From Adineta ricciae (taxonomy: Eukaryota > Rotifera > Eurotatoria > Adinetida > Adinetidae): a stretch of 64,000 bases of DNA. Where the stretch lies: contig CAJNOJ010000025.1 in assembly GCA_905250025.1 (NCBI GenBank), forward strand, positions 186,001-250,000. The letters run 5' to 3'. Shown here in pieces: positions 11,473-21,547 of this stretch (positions within the stretch are counted from its first letter, which is position 1; each line of letters begins with the position of its first letter). The position numbers were made by a program, and so were the translations under genes. The notes beneath the pieces were generated by a model. The model was not told where the DNA came from and did not search any database. It saw only the letters and a program-made list of their open reading frames with translations.

Positions 11473-13428
11473 AAATTTCTTGTTATAAATGTTCTTTTTT
11501 TATGTAATCTCGCTTTTTGACATATTTTTTAAAATAAAGTCTAGCTATCTTTTTATTGAGTATCTCAGCATCTTCAGATATAATTAAATGAGCCATGTTT
11601 TTCTTTGAAACTCTTTGTGGAAACAGAACTAATTTTTGTCTCAACTATTTTTCTTGAGATCCCATGCTAATCAAAGATTAGATGTTGAAAATCGAAAGAA
11701 GAATTATGAGATGTATACTCAAACTCATCATTAGGGAGTCTAATTTCTTCACTTGTCCCACATTCGAGGTTATCGCTGGATTTTCACACGTAGTAAAATC
11801 AAACTGGGGTGTTTTGTTGAAAGTTGATCTCACCTGATAATGTATAAAGAGAGTTATTTGAAACTGCTACAGAAGTAAAATGACTAACTGAAGAAGATAT
11901 GTGAGCATTAATCGTACGTCGAATTGAATTTGTGAACATTTCATATCTATGTGTGTTGAAATTATCAGAGGAGTTCTCTATTTGCCGATCCAAATTTGAC
12001 TGTTGAAAATAAACAAAAACGAAAATTCGTTAAAAATATAGAAAGCAGTAAACTAGTTGAATCGAAGAAAAGCACTTTTTTCAATTTGATTTCTAGGATC
12101 AGAAAAACAAAAAGGCCAATATCCCTACAAAGGACATTTACAAATTTCAGTATATACGAAAACGGGTTTTTCTGTGAAGAAACTTATTTCTATTTAGTAA
12201 CAATACGATATTGCGAGTTTGAAGCAAATACAGACACAAAATATATTAAATAGTTTTTCTTTTTTTTAAATAGGTTCAGCACAACGAATTTTTCCGAAAA
12301 CTATTCGTTTGAAATACAAAAGATTAAGAGTTTAAACGAGTTTCCACGATTTATCTATAAAGATCACTGACTATCCAATAACAACTTCAACCTACTGAAT
12401 CACTGTGTCTGGGATGAACGGGCACATATTATGAATTGAGGTAAAGTCAAGTGTAAGACAATAGCGAAAAGTTTCGAAAAATGTACTAGAACGTAATGGT
12501 AGGTATAGTTCAATTATAGAACATGCGTACAAATAAGTGTGGTATGAAATTTATCAGATTTTCAAACTTTTCATTAAATCTGAATGTTAACTCGTGGGAA
12601 CTAAAAAAATGATACTGAAAGTTGCCGTCAACTACCCTATTGAACAATGACACCAAAATACTGCTTAAAACATATCGAATCAATGATAGTGTCTTCATTG
12701 TTATTCGACATTTTTATATTTATGTGCAGACAGTATCGCTAGAATATTCTAGATAGTATTAGTCTAATTTCATGTAGCTATCGTATTATTGTATATAAAA
12801 TTAGCTACTAAGCTTAATACTGTCAGATTACAACCTTAAACCTTTCGACTGATGGTTTTAAAAGGTCTTCTCTAGAAAAACAAACTCATTTATTAGTCAA
12901 TTATCATTCGAGTTAATAGAATTCTTCCGGAAAATCTTCCAGTTTTATTTTATCATAGCAATATAATATTGTTTATCAAATAACATAATCACAGCGAGGG
13001 AGGATTAATTACATTTCCGTTCAAAAGTTTACAGAAAAAGAGTCCAAGTATATGAAATCAATACCAACGACAGATAGTAGCTTTGATCCTCTCTTCATAC
13101 TAGATCAAATATTTGTATGAAACAGCAGTACAGACTAATAGATCGATCGATTAGAAATGTCTTTCAGTGAGAAAAAGATCCAGAATCGAAACATCTTGTC
13201 TGAAGAAGAGCTGACAATATTGATGAGTATAGGACGATTGACAAACAGAAACATCCCCTCGCATACTTAGCTTCACATCTGTCTCATTAATTTCAAGTTC
13301 TCGTTTCTCTCTCTCTCACGAAGCGTTTGTTTTGTTAGAGCAAGAAAAAATGGAAGAGAAATGCGAGGGAAAGGAAGATCCATAAGAATCAGAAAATAAT
13401 TGAATAGGAAAAAACATAGCGACAAGTA
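11473..13428. other. AT-rich intergenic stretch, no gene recognised
   Basis: About 2 kb between the dehydrogenase and the GPCR. It holds only short, unconvincing open frames (for instance 11996-12253 and 12510-12698), many A/T runs, and no family motif or good splice pattern. I see no RNA gene. The dehydrogenase polyadenylation signal is at its left end. Confidence 0.6.
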
Positions 13429-13491
13429 TTGCTTCTATATACTATTTATTATATCGAGATAAGAAAAGAATCCATTCATATCATTAGCAAC

Positions 13492-14520
13492 ATGTTAAAT
13501 GGAACAGAACGAAATGTCATATCTCATTACAATTTCATATCCCAACAACTAACGAAATATTTCGGCATTTCACTTTATATACTTTGCTTCTTTGGAACTA
13601 TTATGAACATCCTATCATTCACATGTCAAACATACAGAAATCGTTCATGTTCTCTTTATCTTCTTATCGCTTCAATATTCGACTTTCTTCATTTGAATCT
13701 CGGACCACTATCAAACATCTTCGAGTATGGCTTTCATTATCATTGGACAATTCATTCGGTTCCTTTTTGTAAAATCAAACATTATTTCGTTTTTATCTTC
13801 TCCATTGTGTCGGCGACATTGACAACGTTCGTCTGCATCGAACGGTACATTCTGAGTTCGAGAAAAAATAACAGATGGAAATATTGCACACGACCGGTTG
13901 CTGTCCAATTCATTCGGTTCACCATTATATTTTGGATGATTGTTTCATTGCCGATACTGTTATGTTACACTCGCTCTCGTCATGCTTCACGCAATGAACA
14001 ATTTACCTGCACAAACACTTCTAGTAGTTTTATTTGTCTTGTAGTTCAACTGCTATATGTTTGTATATTTAATGGATTTTTACCACCGATCATCACGATG
14101 ATCTTTAGCTTACGAACATGTGCAAATGTTCAACATCTTCGACAACGATCTTTACTCAAGTCACTTCTTGTTCAAACGACGAACTACCAGATAACAACAA
14201 TGTTCATTCTTCAATCAATCAAATCAAGTTTCTCATGTCTGCCTTTCTCAATCTTTAACCTATATTTACTGGTCACCAGTCAAAAAAATAAAAGTGCAGT
14301 GGATCAAGCAAAAGAAAATTTAATCTATCAAATTGTTTATCTGCTGTTCTGGAGCAACTACACAAGTTTCTTTGTTTATATTTGTTCATCAGACATCTTT
14401 CGAGAACAATGGGTCAAGACAGTGAGAAGAGTTTTGTATCATACATGTGGAAAACGACGACAAGAATTATCATATGCTTCACACCTGGTTCATTGGGAAT
14501 CATCTCAACAACATTCATAA
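13492..14520 (+). CDS. Rhodopsin-like (class A) orphan GPCR, single exon
   Basis: A 342-residue intronless protein with seven hydrophobic segments. The extracellular N-terminus carries a glycosylation site (MLNGTERN). TM1 is around FGISLYILCFFGTIMNILSF with its Asn, TM2 around LYLLIASIFDFLHL with its Asp. TM3 starts after a conserved Cys (VPFCKIKHYFVFIF) and ends in CIERYILSS, a DRY-like motif in which Asp is replaced by Glu. TM5 is around FNGFLPPIITMIFSL with its Pro. TM7 is around YQIVYLLFWSNYTSFFVYIC and lacks a canonical NPxxY. This shape resembles the large sets of FMRFamide-receptor-like orphan GPCRs of rotifers. The start is the first ATG in frame. Ligand unknown. Confidence 0.85.
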   Translation: MLNGTERNVISHYNFISQQLTKYFGISLYILCFFGTIMNILSFTCQTYRNRSCSLYLLIASIFDFLHLNLGPLSNIFEYGFHYHWTIHSVPFCKIKHYFVFIFSIVSATLTTFVCIERYILSSRKNNRWKYCTRPVAVQFIRFTIIFWMIVSLPILLCYTRSRHASRNEQFTCTNTSSSFICLVVQLLYVCIFNGFLPPIITMIFSLRTCANVQHLRQRSLLKSLLVQTTNYQITTMFILQSIKSSFSCLPFSIFNLYLLVTSQKNKSAVDQAKENLIYQIVYLLFWSNYTSFFVYICSSDIFREQWVKTVRRVLYHTCGKRRQELSYASHLVHWESSQQHS

Positions 14521-14577
14521 TTTAGTTTCATACAGACGTTTATCCCTCAATAAAAACAGATTTAAAAACAAGTAGCG

Positions 14578-14692
14578 CTCATCCGTTGGATTCGCTGACC
14601 CTTTTCTGAAAGAATTGTCTCAGTGCTGACCACATTCAAACACTTTGAAAGACAACTTAGGCACTGCGATTGCTACTAGTCCTCAACTGAAC
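14578..14692 (+). repeat. Dispersed repeat, copy 1 (partner at 19855-19972)
   Basis: About 115 bp that recurs in the same orientation at 19855-19972. Shared blocks include GGATTCGC.GACCCTTTTC, TGAAAGAATT, TTCAAAC..TTTGAAA and ACTGCGATTG followed by ACTAGTCCTCA.CTGAA. The two copies bracket the FLYWCH-MULE pseudogene and part of the repeat island. No coding potential. Confidence 0.75.
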
Positions 14693-14871
14693 CATGGCAC
14701 TATGTCACACACTAGAGTGTGGTGAAGGGACAATTCGTCGCCGATATAATTAATTAGAGGATGCTAATCATGTATGTAAGACAGGTGAGTTTCTATACAA
14801 AGTCGTCTCGTAATTGATACTAATTGGTTTTATTGAAAGAAAATACAACACAGAAGAAATACAAAAAATAT

Positions 14872-16501
14872 CTACAACAACATATTTGCAGCTAAGTCTT
14901 TCGAATGTCCACCTAGATCGATGCTGTTGTAATCACCAACTAATCGCGTAATTCTCTCGTCGAGTTTTCGATAAACTGCTTTTTTTGGTTTCGGTTCGTG
15001 GCCTTATCGAATTTGAGTGATATCAATCTCGAATTTCGATTGTTCCATACGGATTTTGTCGGCTAACTTCGTGATCGTTGGATGAGCAGTTGAAACACGT
15101 TTCGCGAATGCATTGTGCCAGCCTTCGATAGAATTGTTGGATCGAGGAAGATTGGAAGTTATTCGATCGTGAATGTTCCATAATTCAATTGGAAATTGTG
15201 GGTTTTTACGACCAGCACCTAAAAATATAAAGGTAAATTCATTTCTTTCATCATTCAACATTGTTACCTCTTCTTTTTCGTTCACCAATCCAGGTTTTCT
15301 CGAAATAATTGAGAAATTGATCTGCATCGTCGTCGAAGTCGTCGACTATCAATTTGAAGGCTTTGACCACATCTAAAATAGGAACAAAAGCTAAAGCGAT
15401 AAGTTTTTTAACATTTAAATAGAACGACTTATCGGCCTGATATTTATTTTGTAAACCGTGACTTTGAATATTTCGCCAAATGTACTGACCGAAATGGAAC
15501 AAACAACCTAAATTAGAAATAAATCTTTATTTATTGTTTATGCAATTTGTTTCTTTCTTACCTTTGTGTAGGACATTTGGAAACAGTGATTTGACCGATT
15601 TTATCGTAGCGGACTCGAAGTCCGTCAGTATTGAATCTGGATTGAAATCGTCTTCTTCCATGATGCGTTGGAAGAATTGGTCATAGTCAGAAGTTTTCTT
15701 TCCTATAAGCAGTCCGTACACCAGTCGGATAACTTGCGATTTGAATAGTCCATGTAGTGTAAACATTTGATAAAAGTCCTCCGGGGAAACCTACAATAAG
15801 TTTTATTTATGTCGAGAAAGAGAAGTATTTCTTTTACCGAGAACGTTCCGTCCGCAAACCAATGTTTACACGTTTTCAAAACTGACAAATTCGAATTGGT
15901 GGTAAAGATGATCAAATCTTTGTCCTCGTGAAGAACGAAGTTTTCGCCGCGGTCTGTTTGTTTGAGTTGATCAGGTAAACGGTTGCCGGGTGTCGTTGGT
16001 TCGGCTTGGCGTTGTCGACGGATTGTTCGAAGAAGCGACTCGGTTTGTGGTAATCGACCAGCAGCATCTAAAGGAAAAGAACGTAGATTAGAATATAAAA
16101 TCTTACTTGTAGCTTCTTCGCTATCGGCAGCTTTTGATATAATTTTGTTTTTTTAATTCGACGACTGGAAGTTGATCGATAGTTGGTGCATGTGAATGTG
16201 CAGTTGGTTCAGACAAAATAGCATCCATAGCTAAATTTGTTTTGCATCGACCTAATTAAAAGAACAAGTTAGCGTATAAGATCCTTTTGTTTAATTCACC
16301 TTTACAATCACGGTTTTTACATCGAATAAGAACTTTGTCGTCTTTGGTTTTTTCGACTGTGTAAAGATAACCTTTATAGCCGATCATTGGTTTCTTTCTT
16401 TCAGTTAGAAGCCTTTTGATTTCACTCATACTCATTGCTTTCGCGTAATCAAGTATATCGGTATGGTTTAGTTTATGAATTTGTTCTGTTTTTAGAATCA
16501 T
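14872..16501 (-). pseudogene. FLYWCH zinc-finger / MULE transposase-domain gene, broken
   Basis: Domesticated-looking or decayed Mutator-like transposase gene. Reading leftward from 16501: an N-terminal FLYWCH-type finger (GYLYTVEKTKDD, then RCKNRDCKG and CKTN, ending in H-x-H at HSHAP), a linker, then the MULE core with KHWFADGTFS, FYQMFTLHG, DSILTDFESATI (an acidic catalytic motif) and CLFHFGQYIWRNIQ, then WNIHDRIT and NNSIEGWHNAF near the C-terminus. Introns are short GT-AG. Two lesions: a run of seven A near 16148 (minus strand) throws the frame by one and leads to a stop at CCGATAG, while the other frame continues with a good match; and an in-frame TAA at 15004-15006, beyond which coding-like sequence (GHEPKPKKAVYRKLDERI) runs to TAG at 14872. 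Probably non-functional, unless the A run is a sequencing error. No terminal inverted repeats found. Confidence 0.75.
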
Positions 16502-16737
16502 TTTATATTTTATGCGGAGATTAATTGGTTTTTCTTCATCTTTTCAGAATACTTTTAGAGAATTGGTTTTTGCCATCAACAGATAACACAATCATTCACC
16601 TAGCAATAGTTTATTCATTAATTGAAGTACAAATTCAGTCAATCCAATTAAGAAAAATACAAATTCATGTATAATATTTAATTGGCGACGAATTGTCCGG
16701 CGACGGATTGTCCTAGTGCCCTAGAGTGCATAGAAGA

Positions 16738-17110
16738 CAGAGATTGTTCTTTTTCAGGAACCGAACCGATTAGCCATTGGTCAGTGAGTAATTCTCGAGA
16801 ACTAACTGTGTTGACTGAAAACCCCATCCCTCAATGGCTAGTCGCTCGTCAACCTCCCTCCGGTCGGCCACTCACGACCAGCCATTCACCTTTTCATCTG
16901 TTGTTCTGTTTTCACATTACTCGCATGAAAATTTTACACATTAGCCTGTCTCTTTTAGCAAAAAATTGACTCTTTTCTCTGCTTTCAACAAAATGATGCA
17001 TTCTCCAATATTTTCATTGAGGAATATACATTTGCCAAATCCTTTTCAAAAATCGTTGAAGCCTGACAAGGCTATTCCAAGTGTACACTTTAAGATGAAT
17101 CTGGAAATTA
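16738..17110 (+). repeat. Island repeat I, copy 1 (partner 20277-20500)
   Basis: Non-coding. AGATTGTTCTTTTT, GTCAGTGAGTA, CTTTCA..AAAATGAT and AATATTTTCATTGA recur in the same order and strand at 20277-20500. Identity looks like roughly two thirds to three quarters by eye; copy 1 carries an extra segment containing the first palindromic module. Confidence 0.7.
16836..16886. repeat. Palindromic CTAGTCG module 1
   Basis: First of a set of GC-rich imperfect palindromes in AT-rich sequence. The left arm CTAGTCGCTCGTC and the right arm CACTCACGACCAGCC are roughly inverse, around a CTCCGGTCGGCC core. Related modules are at 17117, 17440, 17769 and 21500. Confidence 0.7.
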
Positions 17111-17116
17111 AGCCCC

Positions 17117-17164
17117 AAGTTGTTCGTCGGCCTCTCCGGTCGACCACTCACCGCTAGTCGTTGG
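17117..17164. repeat. Palindromic CTAGTCG module 2
   Basis: Second module, TTCGTCGGCCTCTCCGGTCG followed by ACCACTCACCGCTAGTCGTT. It lies about 280 bp after module 1. Confidence 0.65.
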
Positions 17165-17437
17165 TACCGAATAAGTGTTTAATGATATTTTCAAATGGAA
17201 AAGTACCTCATTCTTGCTGAGTTCGTCTCTAGCACAGTTGCCGAAATTCTTCACAACTTCGTGACCTACAGTATATCTTTTATTGTCATTTTTAGTAGAA
17301 TGAGTTGGTGATCTACATCGTTTTTTCTTGAAGCTCGAAAAGATGTCATATATATATATATATATACCTTAGAAAAATGATGGGCACTTTGCGACAGTCT
17401 TATAAATCTCACTTTTCAACTAATTTTCAAAAGAAAC
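17165..17437 (+). repeat. Island repeat II, copy 1 (partner 21225-21480)
   Basis: TACAGTATAT.TTTTATTGT, AGTTGGT.ATC, GAAGCTCGAA.AGAT and the following TTTTCAAAAG/TTTTAAAAG recur in order at 21225-21499, and both copies run directly into a CTAGTCG palindromic module. Copy 1 contains a (TA)n microsatellite at about 17349-17367. Confidence 0.7.
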
Positions 17438-17439
17438 AA

Positions 17440-17490
17440 CTAGTCGTTCGTCGGCCTCCTTTCGGTCGGCCACTCACGGCTAGCTGTTCC
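17440..17490. repeat. Palindromic CTAGTCG module 3
   Basis: Third module: CTAGTCGTTCGTCGGCCTCC, then TTTCGGTCGGCC and ACTCACGGCTAG. The arms CTAG.CGT and ACGGCTAG are near-perfect inverse complements. Confidence 0.72.
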
Positions 17491-17768
17491 CATGCGTACT
17501 CATTTTACTATCTTAACTTCATTCGGACGAAGACGCGTTCCGAAAATCAGCACATTTCGGAAAATCAATTCATAATCAAAAACTTAGAAGCTTTACATAG
17601 CTATATGATTCTCTGGAAAAGGTTCCAATTTTCTCTCCAGTACAAGGAACCTTAAATAGCTGCCACCTATGTTCGTGCAGAGCAGCGATTAATTTCTGAC
17701 CAAGAAATCTTAAAGCTCTATAAAAATCACAAAGTTTGTTCTTGAAAATATTATTCTGCAAATCGACG

Positions 17769-17803
17769 ACTAGTCGCTCGTCGACCGCTCGCGACTAGCC
17801 GTT
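17769..17803. repeat. Palindromic CTAGTCG module 4
   Basis: Shortest module. GACTAGTCGCTCGTCGACCG is followed by CTCGCGACTAGCC; the outer arms CTAGTCGC and GCGACTAG are a perfect 8-bp inverted repeat. About 330 bp after module 3. Confidence 0.7.
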
Positions 17804-18099
17804 ACATGTACGTTTTCACTCTTCCATTTAGTCTAGGGTCACCTTTGAAACTAATTCATTCATTTTCCTCTATTCCTTCTTTAAAAGTCACCCTCTTTGT
17901 GCTGCTGTGACTGTCGAAGACAACACCTGACAAGCGAAACATTATTTTGAATGACTGGTATCAGATGATACTCGTATAGTATAACTGTTTATAAAAGTGT
18001 GTAATCTCATTAATATGCTGATGACTATGGAGATCCAGCGATCGGACGTCAGTCAGCTGTTACACTTTGTTCTACATACATATTGCCGCTTAAAACGTT

Positions 18100-18480
18100 A
18101 TCGTCTAAAAAATTGAGCCTTTGTCCCAAAAAACGGGTCAGAAAGTGTTCATAAAAAAAACTAACACCGGATTCGAGATCCTCGACCTTGATTACCCTTC
18201 GGTCGACCCTTACTCGACAACCAAAAAAATTTCATTACTTAATAAGTAACTAGCTAATTAGCTAATTGGAATTTCAAGAAAATGACGCCGGAATCGAAAT
18301 CCTCGACCTCGATTACCTCATCAGTGGTCGATCTTTGATGACTATAGATAATTTTCACTGATTCATAATATGTTGCAATCTGATTGGATTATGCAAACAA
18401 ACAAACAAACTTTATGCATTTTCATCACTGTATTTATGACGCTATAACCCATTCTTTCAGAAAAGGGAAAAATACTCTGA
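18100..18480 (+). repeat. Island repeat III, copy 1 (partner 22070-22340)
   Basis: The block with TGTCCCAAAAAACGGG, GGATTCGAGATCCTCGACCT, TGATTAC, TTGCAATCTGATTGGATT, CGCTATAACCC and TTTCAGAAAAGGGAAAAAT recurs in order at 22070-22340. The GATTCGAGATCCTCGACC sub-motif also occurs alone at 18290, 21919 and 22021, usually followed by TTACCCTTCGGTCAACCCTTA. Non-coding. Confidence 0.72.
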
Positions 18481-18559
18481 GATTAATAAGAAATATTCGT
18501 GGTTAAAAAATATTTGTACCTAACTAAAACATATTTAAAAACACGTTCTGTTCTTTCAA

Positions 18560-18923
18560 TTACTGACAACGACGAGCGGGGCCAGTGCAATGAATGCCAT
18601 TCACAAAACCACGTTGACCATCTGGGAAAATAAGTTTATACCAGAGACCACTGCTCTTCGGCACGTTTTGACTGCGCTTTGTCCACACGTAACATTCACT
18701 TGAGTAGTCGTAACCTCCGTGAACAAAACGCAACCAGGTGCAATAGTATGACGGACATTCGTAAACACGAGCCGAACGCTGACACGAAACGATGGCTGTT
18801 GTATTCTACAGAATAGAAAAGAGATATTGAACGTTCGAGTCCAATAGAGATACTTACAAGAGCACAAGTGTACATAACGAATAGTAAAACAAGCAATGAC
18901 TGTACAACGAATTTCTTCATCAT
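18560..18923 (-). CDS. Small secreted cysteine-rich SH3b-like protein
   Basis: Two exons, 18923-18858 and 18805-18560, with a clean 52-nt GT-AG intron, give 103 residues. Exon 1 is almost exactly a signal peptide (MMKKFVVQSLLVLLFVMYTCAL). The mature part has six cysteines (SCQ, YECPSYYC, SECYVW, IHC, RRC), consistent with three disulfides. Its second half, with W.KLIFPDGQRGFVNGIHC, resembles the end of bacterial-type SH3 (SH3b) domains in secreted proteins. A TATA-like element (TGTATAAATT on the minus strand, 18981-18990) lies about 60 nt upstream of the ATG. Role unknown; a secreted binding or antimicrobial-type protein is possible but speculative. It is the only intact gene inside the repeat island. 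Confidence 0.75.
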
Positions 18924-18980
18924 TTGCTTCTCCGACGCTGACTTTTGTTTTTGTTTGTCACGACCAGTTTCAATGAGGCG

Positions 18981-18990
18981 AATTTATACA
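18981..18990 (-). promoter_or_regulatory. Putative TATA box of the secreted-protein gene
   Basis: TGTATAAATT on the minus strand, 58-67 nt upstream of the ATG at 18923. The distance would place transcription start near 18955, leaving a short 5'UTR. Sequence match only. Confidence 0.4.
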
Positions 18991-19055
18991 GGCTGAAATC
19001 CATGCAAGGAGGAAAAAGCGAGACAACATCTACTTCAGATATTATTTGAATTATA

Positions 19056-19130
19056 GTGAAGTACCAATGAAGTAGAAGTGAGGTACCAATGTAGTAGGAG
19101 TGAGGTACCAATGAAGTACCGGTGTAGTAG
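19056..19130. repeat. 22-bp tandem repeat (about 3.4 units)
   Basis: Units read GTGAAGTACCAATGAAGTAG(AA), GTGAGGTACCAATGTAGTAG(GA), GTGAGGTACCAATGAAGTAC(CG), then a partial GTGTAGTAG. A minisatellite upstream of the secreted-protein gene; no coding value. Confidence 0.85.
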
Positions 19131-19413
19131 TTGAAGTCTGAAGTCTCGCTTTTCCCCCCCTTGAGAATCTTCCATGAAATAAAAAATTCCCCCCCCCCAC
19201 GAATTTTTTTCTGAAAATTTCCGCCAGCTGTTTTATCTTCAGCACTCACCAACTAACTTTATTTCAAACAAAATAGGAATAAAAAGCATGGCAATATTTC
19301 ATTCTGTTCGCTACTATTCGGACAACATAGGAATTCTTTCTACTCGTTGTTTTCTTAAGCGATTCAAAACAACCAAACCAGGTGAAACTAGTTTGAATAG
19401 ACGGTAATGATCT

Positions 19414-19654
19414 CCCAGGTTATTATGGCACGGTCGGTTCCGGCCGGTTAGGTTCGTTTTCCGACATTTCCTTGCCGTCGGATTCCAGCCGGAAGTTCAA
19501 ACGTAGGTTCCAGTCATTTCCTGCAAACTTCGAGCTGGAAACGATCAGGAACTGATCGGATATTTCCTGTGCAATTCCGGCCGGAATCGGCGAAAACTGT
19601 GCCGGAATCGACTCCGATTTCAACGGATCCAGTCGCCGGAATGATCGACCTGGG
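19414..19654. mobile_element. MITE-like TIR element, copy A
   Basis: A 241-bp non-coding element bounded by CCCAGGT on the left and ACCTGGG on the right. The internal sequence is rich in CCGG and CGGAA words (GGTTCCGGCCGG, ATTCCGGCCGGAATC). A diverged full-length copy lies in opposite orientation at 22470-22690 with the same termini. No clear target-site duplication, so the superfamily cannot be named. Confidence 0.65.
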
Positions 19655-19854
19655 CTGTTTTTTGAAGAAAGGATCTGCTAGATGAAGCGGTGGTGCATTC
19701 CAGTGTAACATTACTTCTTTATTTGGATGGACGTACATAGGAGAAGAGGGAAAGAAATCAAAGAATTGAATGTGTATATTTTTAGCAAGATGAAGAATAA
19801 AGTAAACAAGTAAAACAACAGACTCAAAAGAATGATTTATATCATACAAGTAAC

Positions 19855-19972
19855 AATCATCCTTCGGATTCGCCGACCCTTTTCTGAAAGAATTCTTCTT
19901 CTGCTCAACATGTTCAAACGGTTTGAAAAACACATAAGATACTGCGATTGTCACTAGTCCTCAGCTGAATCC
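19855..19972 (+). repeat. Dispersed repeat, copy 2 (partner at 14578-14692)
   Basis: Second copy of the 14578-14692 repeat, same strand, truncated on the right by the start of the GATCCGATCGGATC-rich segment. Confidence 0.72.
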
Positions 19973-19974
19973 GA

Positions 19975-20275
19975 TCGGATCTGACCATCCGACAAAATCC
20001 GATCGGATTCGTGGAAACGGAATTGCATTGGAAACCGACTCGAAAAATCTCGTCGGTTGTTGCAAATTTTATGAGCGATCTTTTTAGCTATGTTCTATGA
20101 TGACCCTTAGAAAATCCAGGAAATCCATGTTTCGGATCCGACGAGATCCGACATAGGATCCGATCGGATCGGAGACCGTCGGAATCCAATGCGATTCCGT
20201 CACCAGAATTTCATCGGATCCGTCGAATTCCTGTAGGATCCGATGGGATCCGAGTACGGGATTGTTCGACCTGGG
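19975..20275. mobile_element. MITE-like element B, GGATCCGATCGG-rich
   Basis: About 300 bp packed with variants of the palindrome ATCCGATCGGAT and the word GGATCCGA. It ends in GATTGTTCGACCTGGG. The segment around 19998-20090 recurs inverted at 23418-23506, whose outer end reads CTCAGGTAAACAAATCC on the minus strand, matching the inverse of this element's right end. This suggests TIRs of the form CYCAGGT..AACAATCC, the left one here being lost or disrupted. Confidence 0.55.
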
Positions 20276-20276
20276 A

Positions 20277-20500
20277 GATTGTTCTTTTTTCATGAAACGA
20301 ACCAATTAGGCATTTGTCAGTGAGTAGTTGTTTAGTGTTAACTATGTTTCACAGCTAACATTTGCTTCTTTTCTATACTTTCAGGAAAATGATACCCTAT
20401 CGAATATTTTCATTGAACGTTCGCGAAATTCCTTTTAAAAATCTTTGATTTTTTTATAAGGTTGCCCCACACGTATACTCTACGGAGAATCTGGAATTCT
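20277..20500 (+). repeat. Island repeat I, copy 2
   Basis: Second copy of the repeat at 16738-17110, beginning immediately after the ACCTGGG end of element B. It leads into AACGTCTAGTCGTTGATGC, a remnant of a palindromic module. Confidence 0.68.
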
Positions 20501-21224
20501 AACGTCTAGTCGTTGATGCATATACAATCAATTTGGTATTTCCACTGCAAAAAGTTAACTCGTTCAAAATGGACCGGTTTCTCATCAAAGATAGTGGGAC
20601 ATCATCGGATAGTGTATTCTGAAGCACACATTTTATTCTTCTTTCCATTTTTACTAACAAATAAGCGGGTAATTTCGTTCTTCAAACGATATCAACCAAG
20701 TTTCTTTATAAATCATTCACATTATCTAGTTGTTTCAATCCTCATTTTCAACCTAACTATTCATATAAATGTCTAACCGTTGGTGAATCTGGCTTTCATC
20801 GTTAACTCAGACCGAACCAGCTCTATGCGTACCTTCGATATATAATTCGTTTTTATCTTCACCCAGAGCAAGTGTGTGAGTTGTCTCTCAAATTGTCCAA
20901 GACGTCCACGAAAAATGACCGGACGACAAGAGACCTACAATAAATTATAGATACGCGAATTAGTCGAAGTCAGAAAAATCGACGTAACTGGAAATGTAAA
21001 AGATATTGGAGTTCCTTTTTACTGCACACTCGAATAAATAAAATAAGTAACGAGGCGCAGTGACCGCCGGCCCATTTCTGAAATGATATCATCACATCCT
21101 TTTATTCCTCAAAAGAAAGAAATAGAAATTATTTCATTTGAATAATCCACCCATTCGATTATTTGTCGCGATGTTTTCCTCATACTCTTTTCGCTTCTTG
21201 AAATCTTCTGAAACTAACGCCCAG

Positions 21225-21535
21225 TTGTTGATACATAAAAAGTATTTATGATTTTTTCATATACAAAAGCATCTTGTTCATACTGAGTCGGTTTTTAATC
21301 GAAATGATCAAAATTCGTCAAAACAGTGTGATTTACAGTATATATTTTATTGTTCTCTTCAATTTAAGAAGTTGGTAATCCGCAGAGCTTATTCTCGAAG
21401 CTCGAAGAGATATTAATCATGTTTCTTCAAAAAAAAAACATTGGCACCAGTTGCGACTCTTATCAGTGTCATCTTTCGAATAAATTTTAAAAGGAACGCC
21501 TAGTCGTTCGTCGAACTCCCTCCGGCCGGCTATAC
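21225..21535 (+). repeat. Island repeat II, copy 2, with palindromic module 5
   Basis: Second copy of 17165-17437. It ends in the module CCTAGTCGTTCGTCGAACTC followed by CCTCCGGCCGGCTATAC at 21499-21535, whose right arm is cut off by the poly-C tract. Confidence 0.68.
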
Positions 21536-21547
21536 AAAGAATACCGT

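Noticed and set aside
16682..17655. Plus-strand frames in the repeat island (e.g. 16682-16969, 17377-17655)
   Set aside because: They run through the palindromic modules shared between non-coding repeats; the shared frame does not persist between copies.
18920..19252. 110-residue minus-strand frame with YTGTSLVPH repeats
   Set aside because: It translates the 22-bp tandem repeat and poly-C; the real small gene ends its 5' side at 18923.
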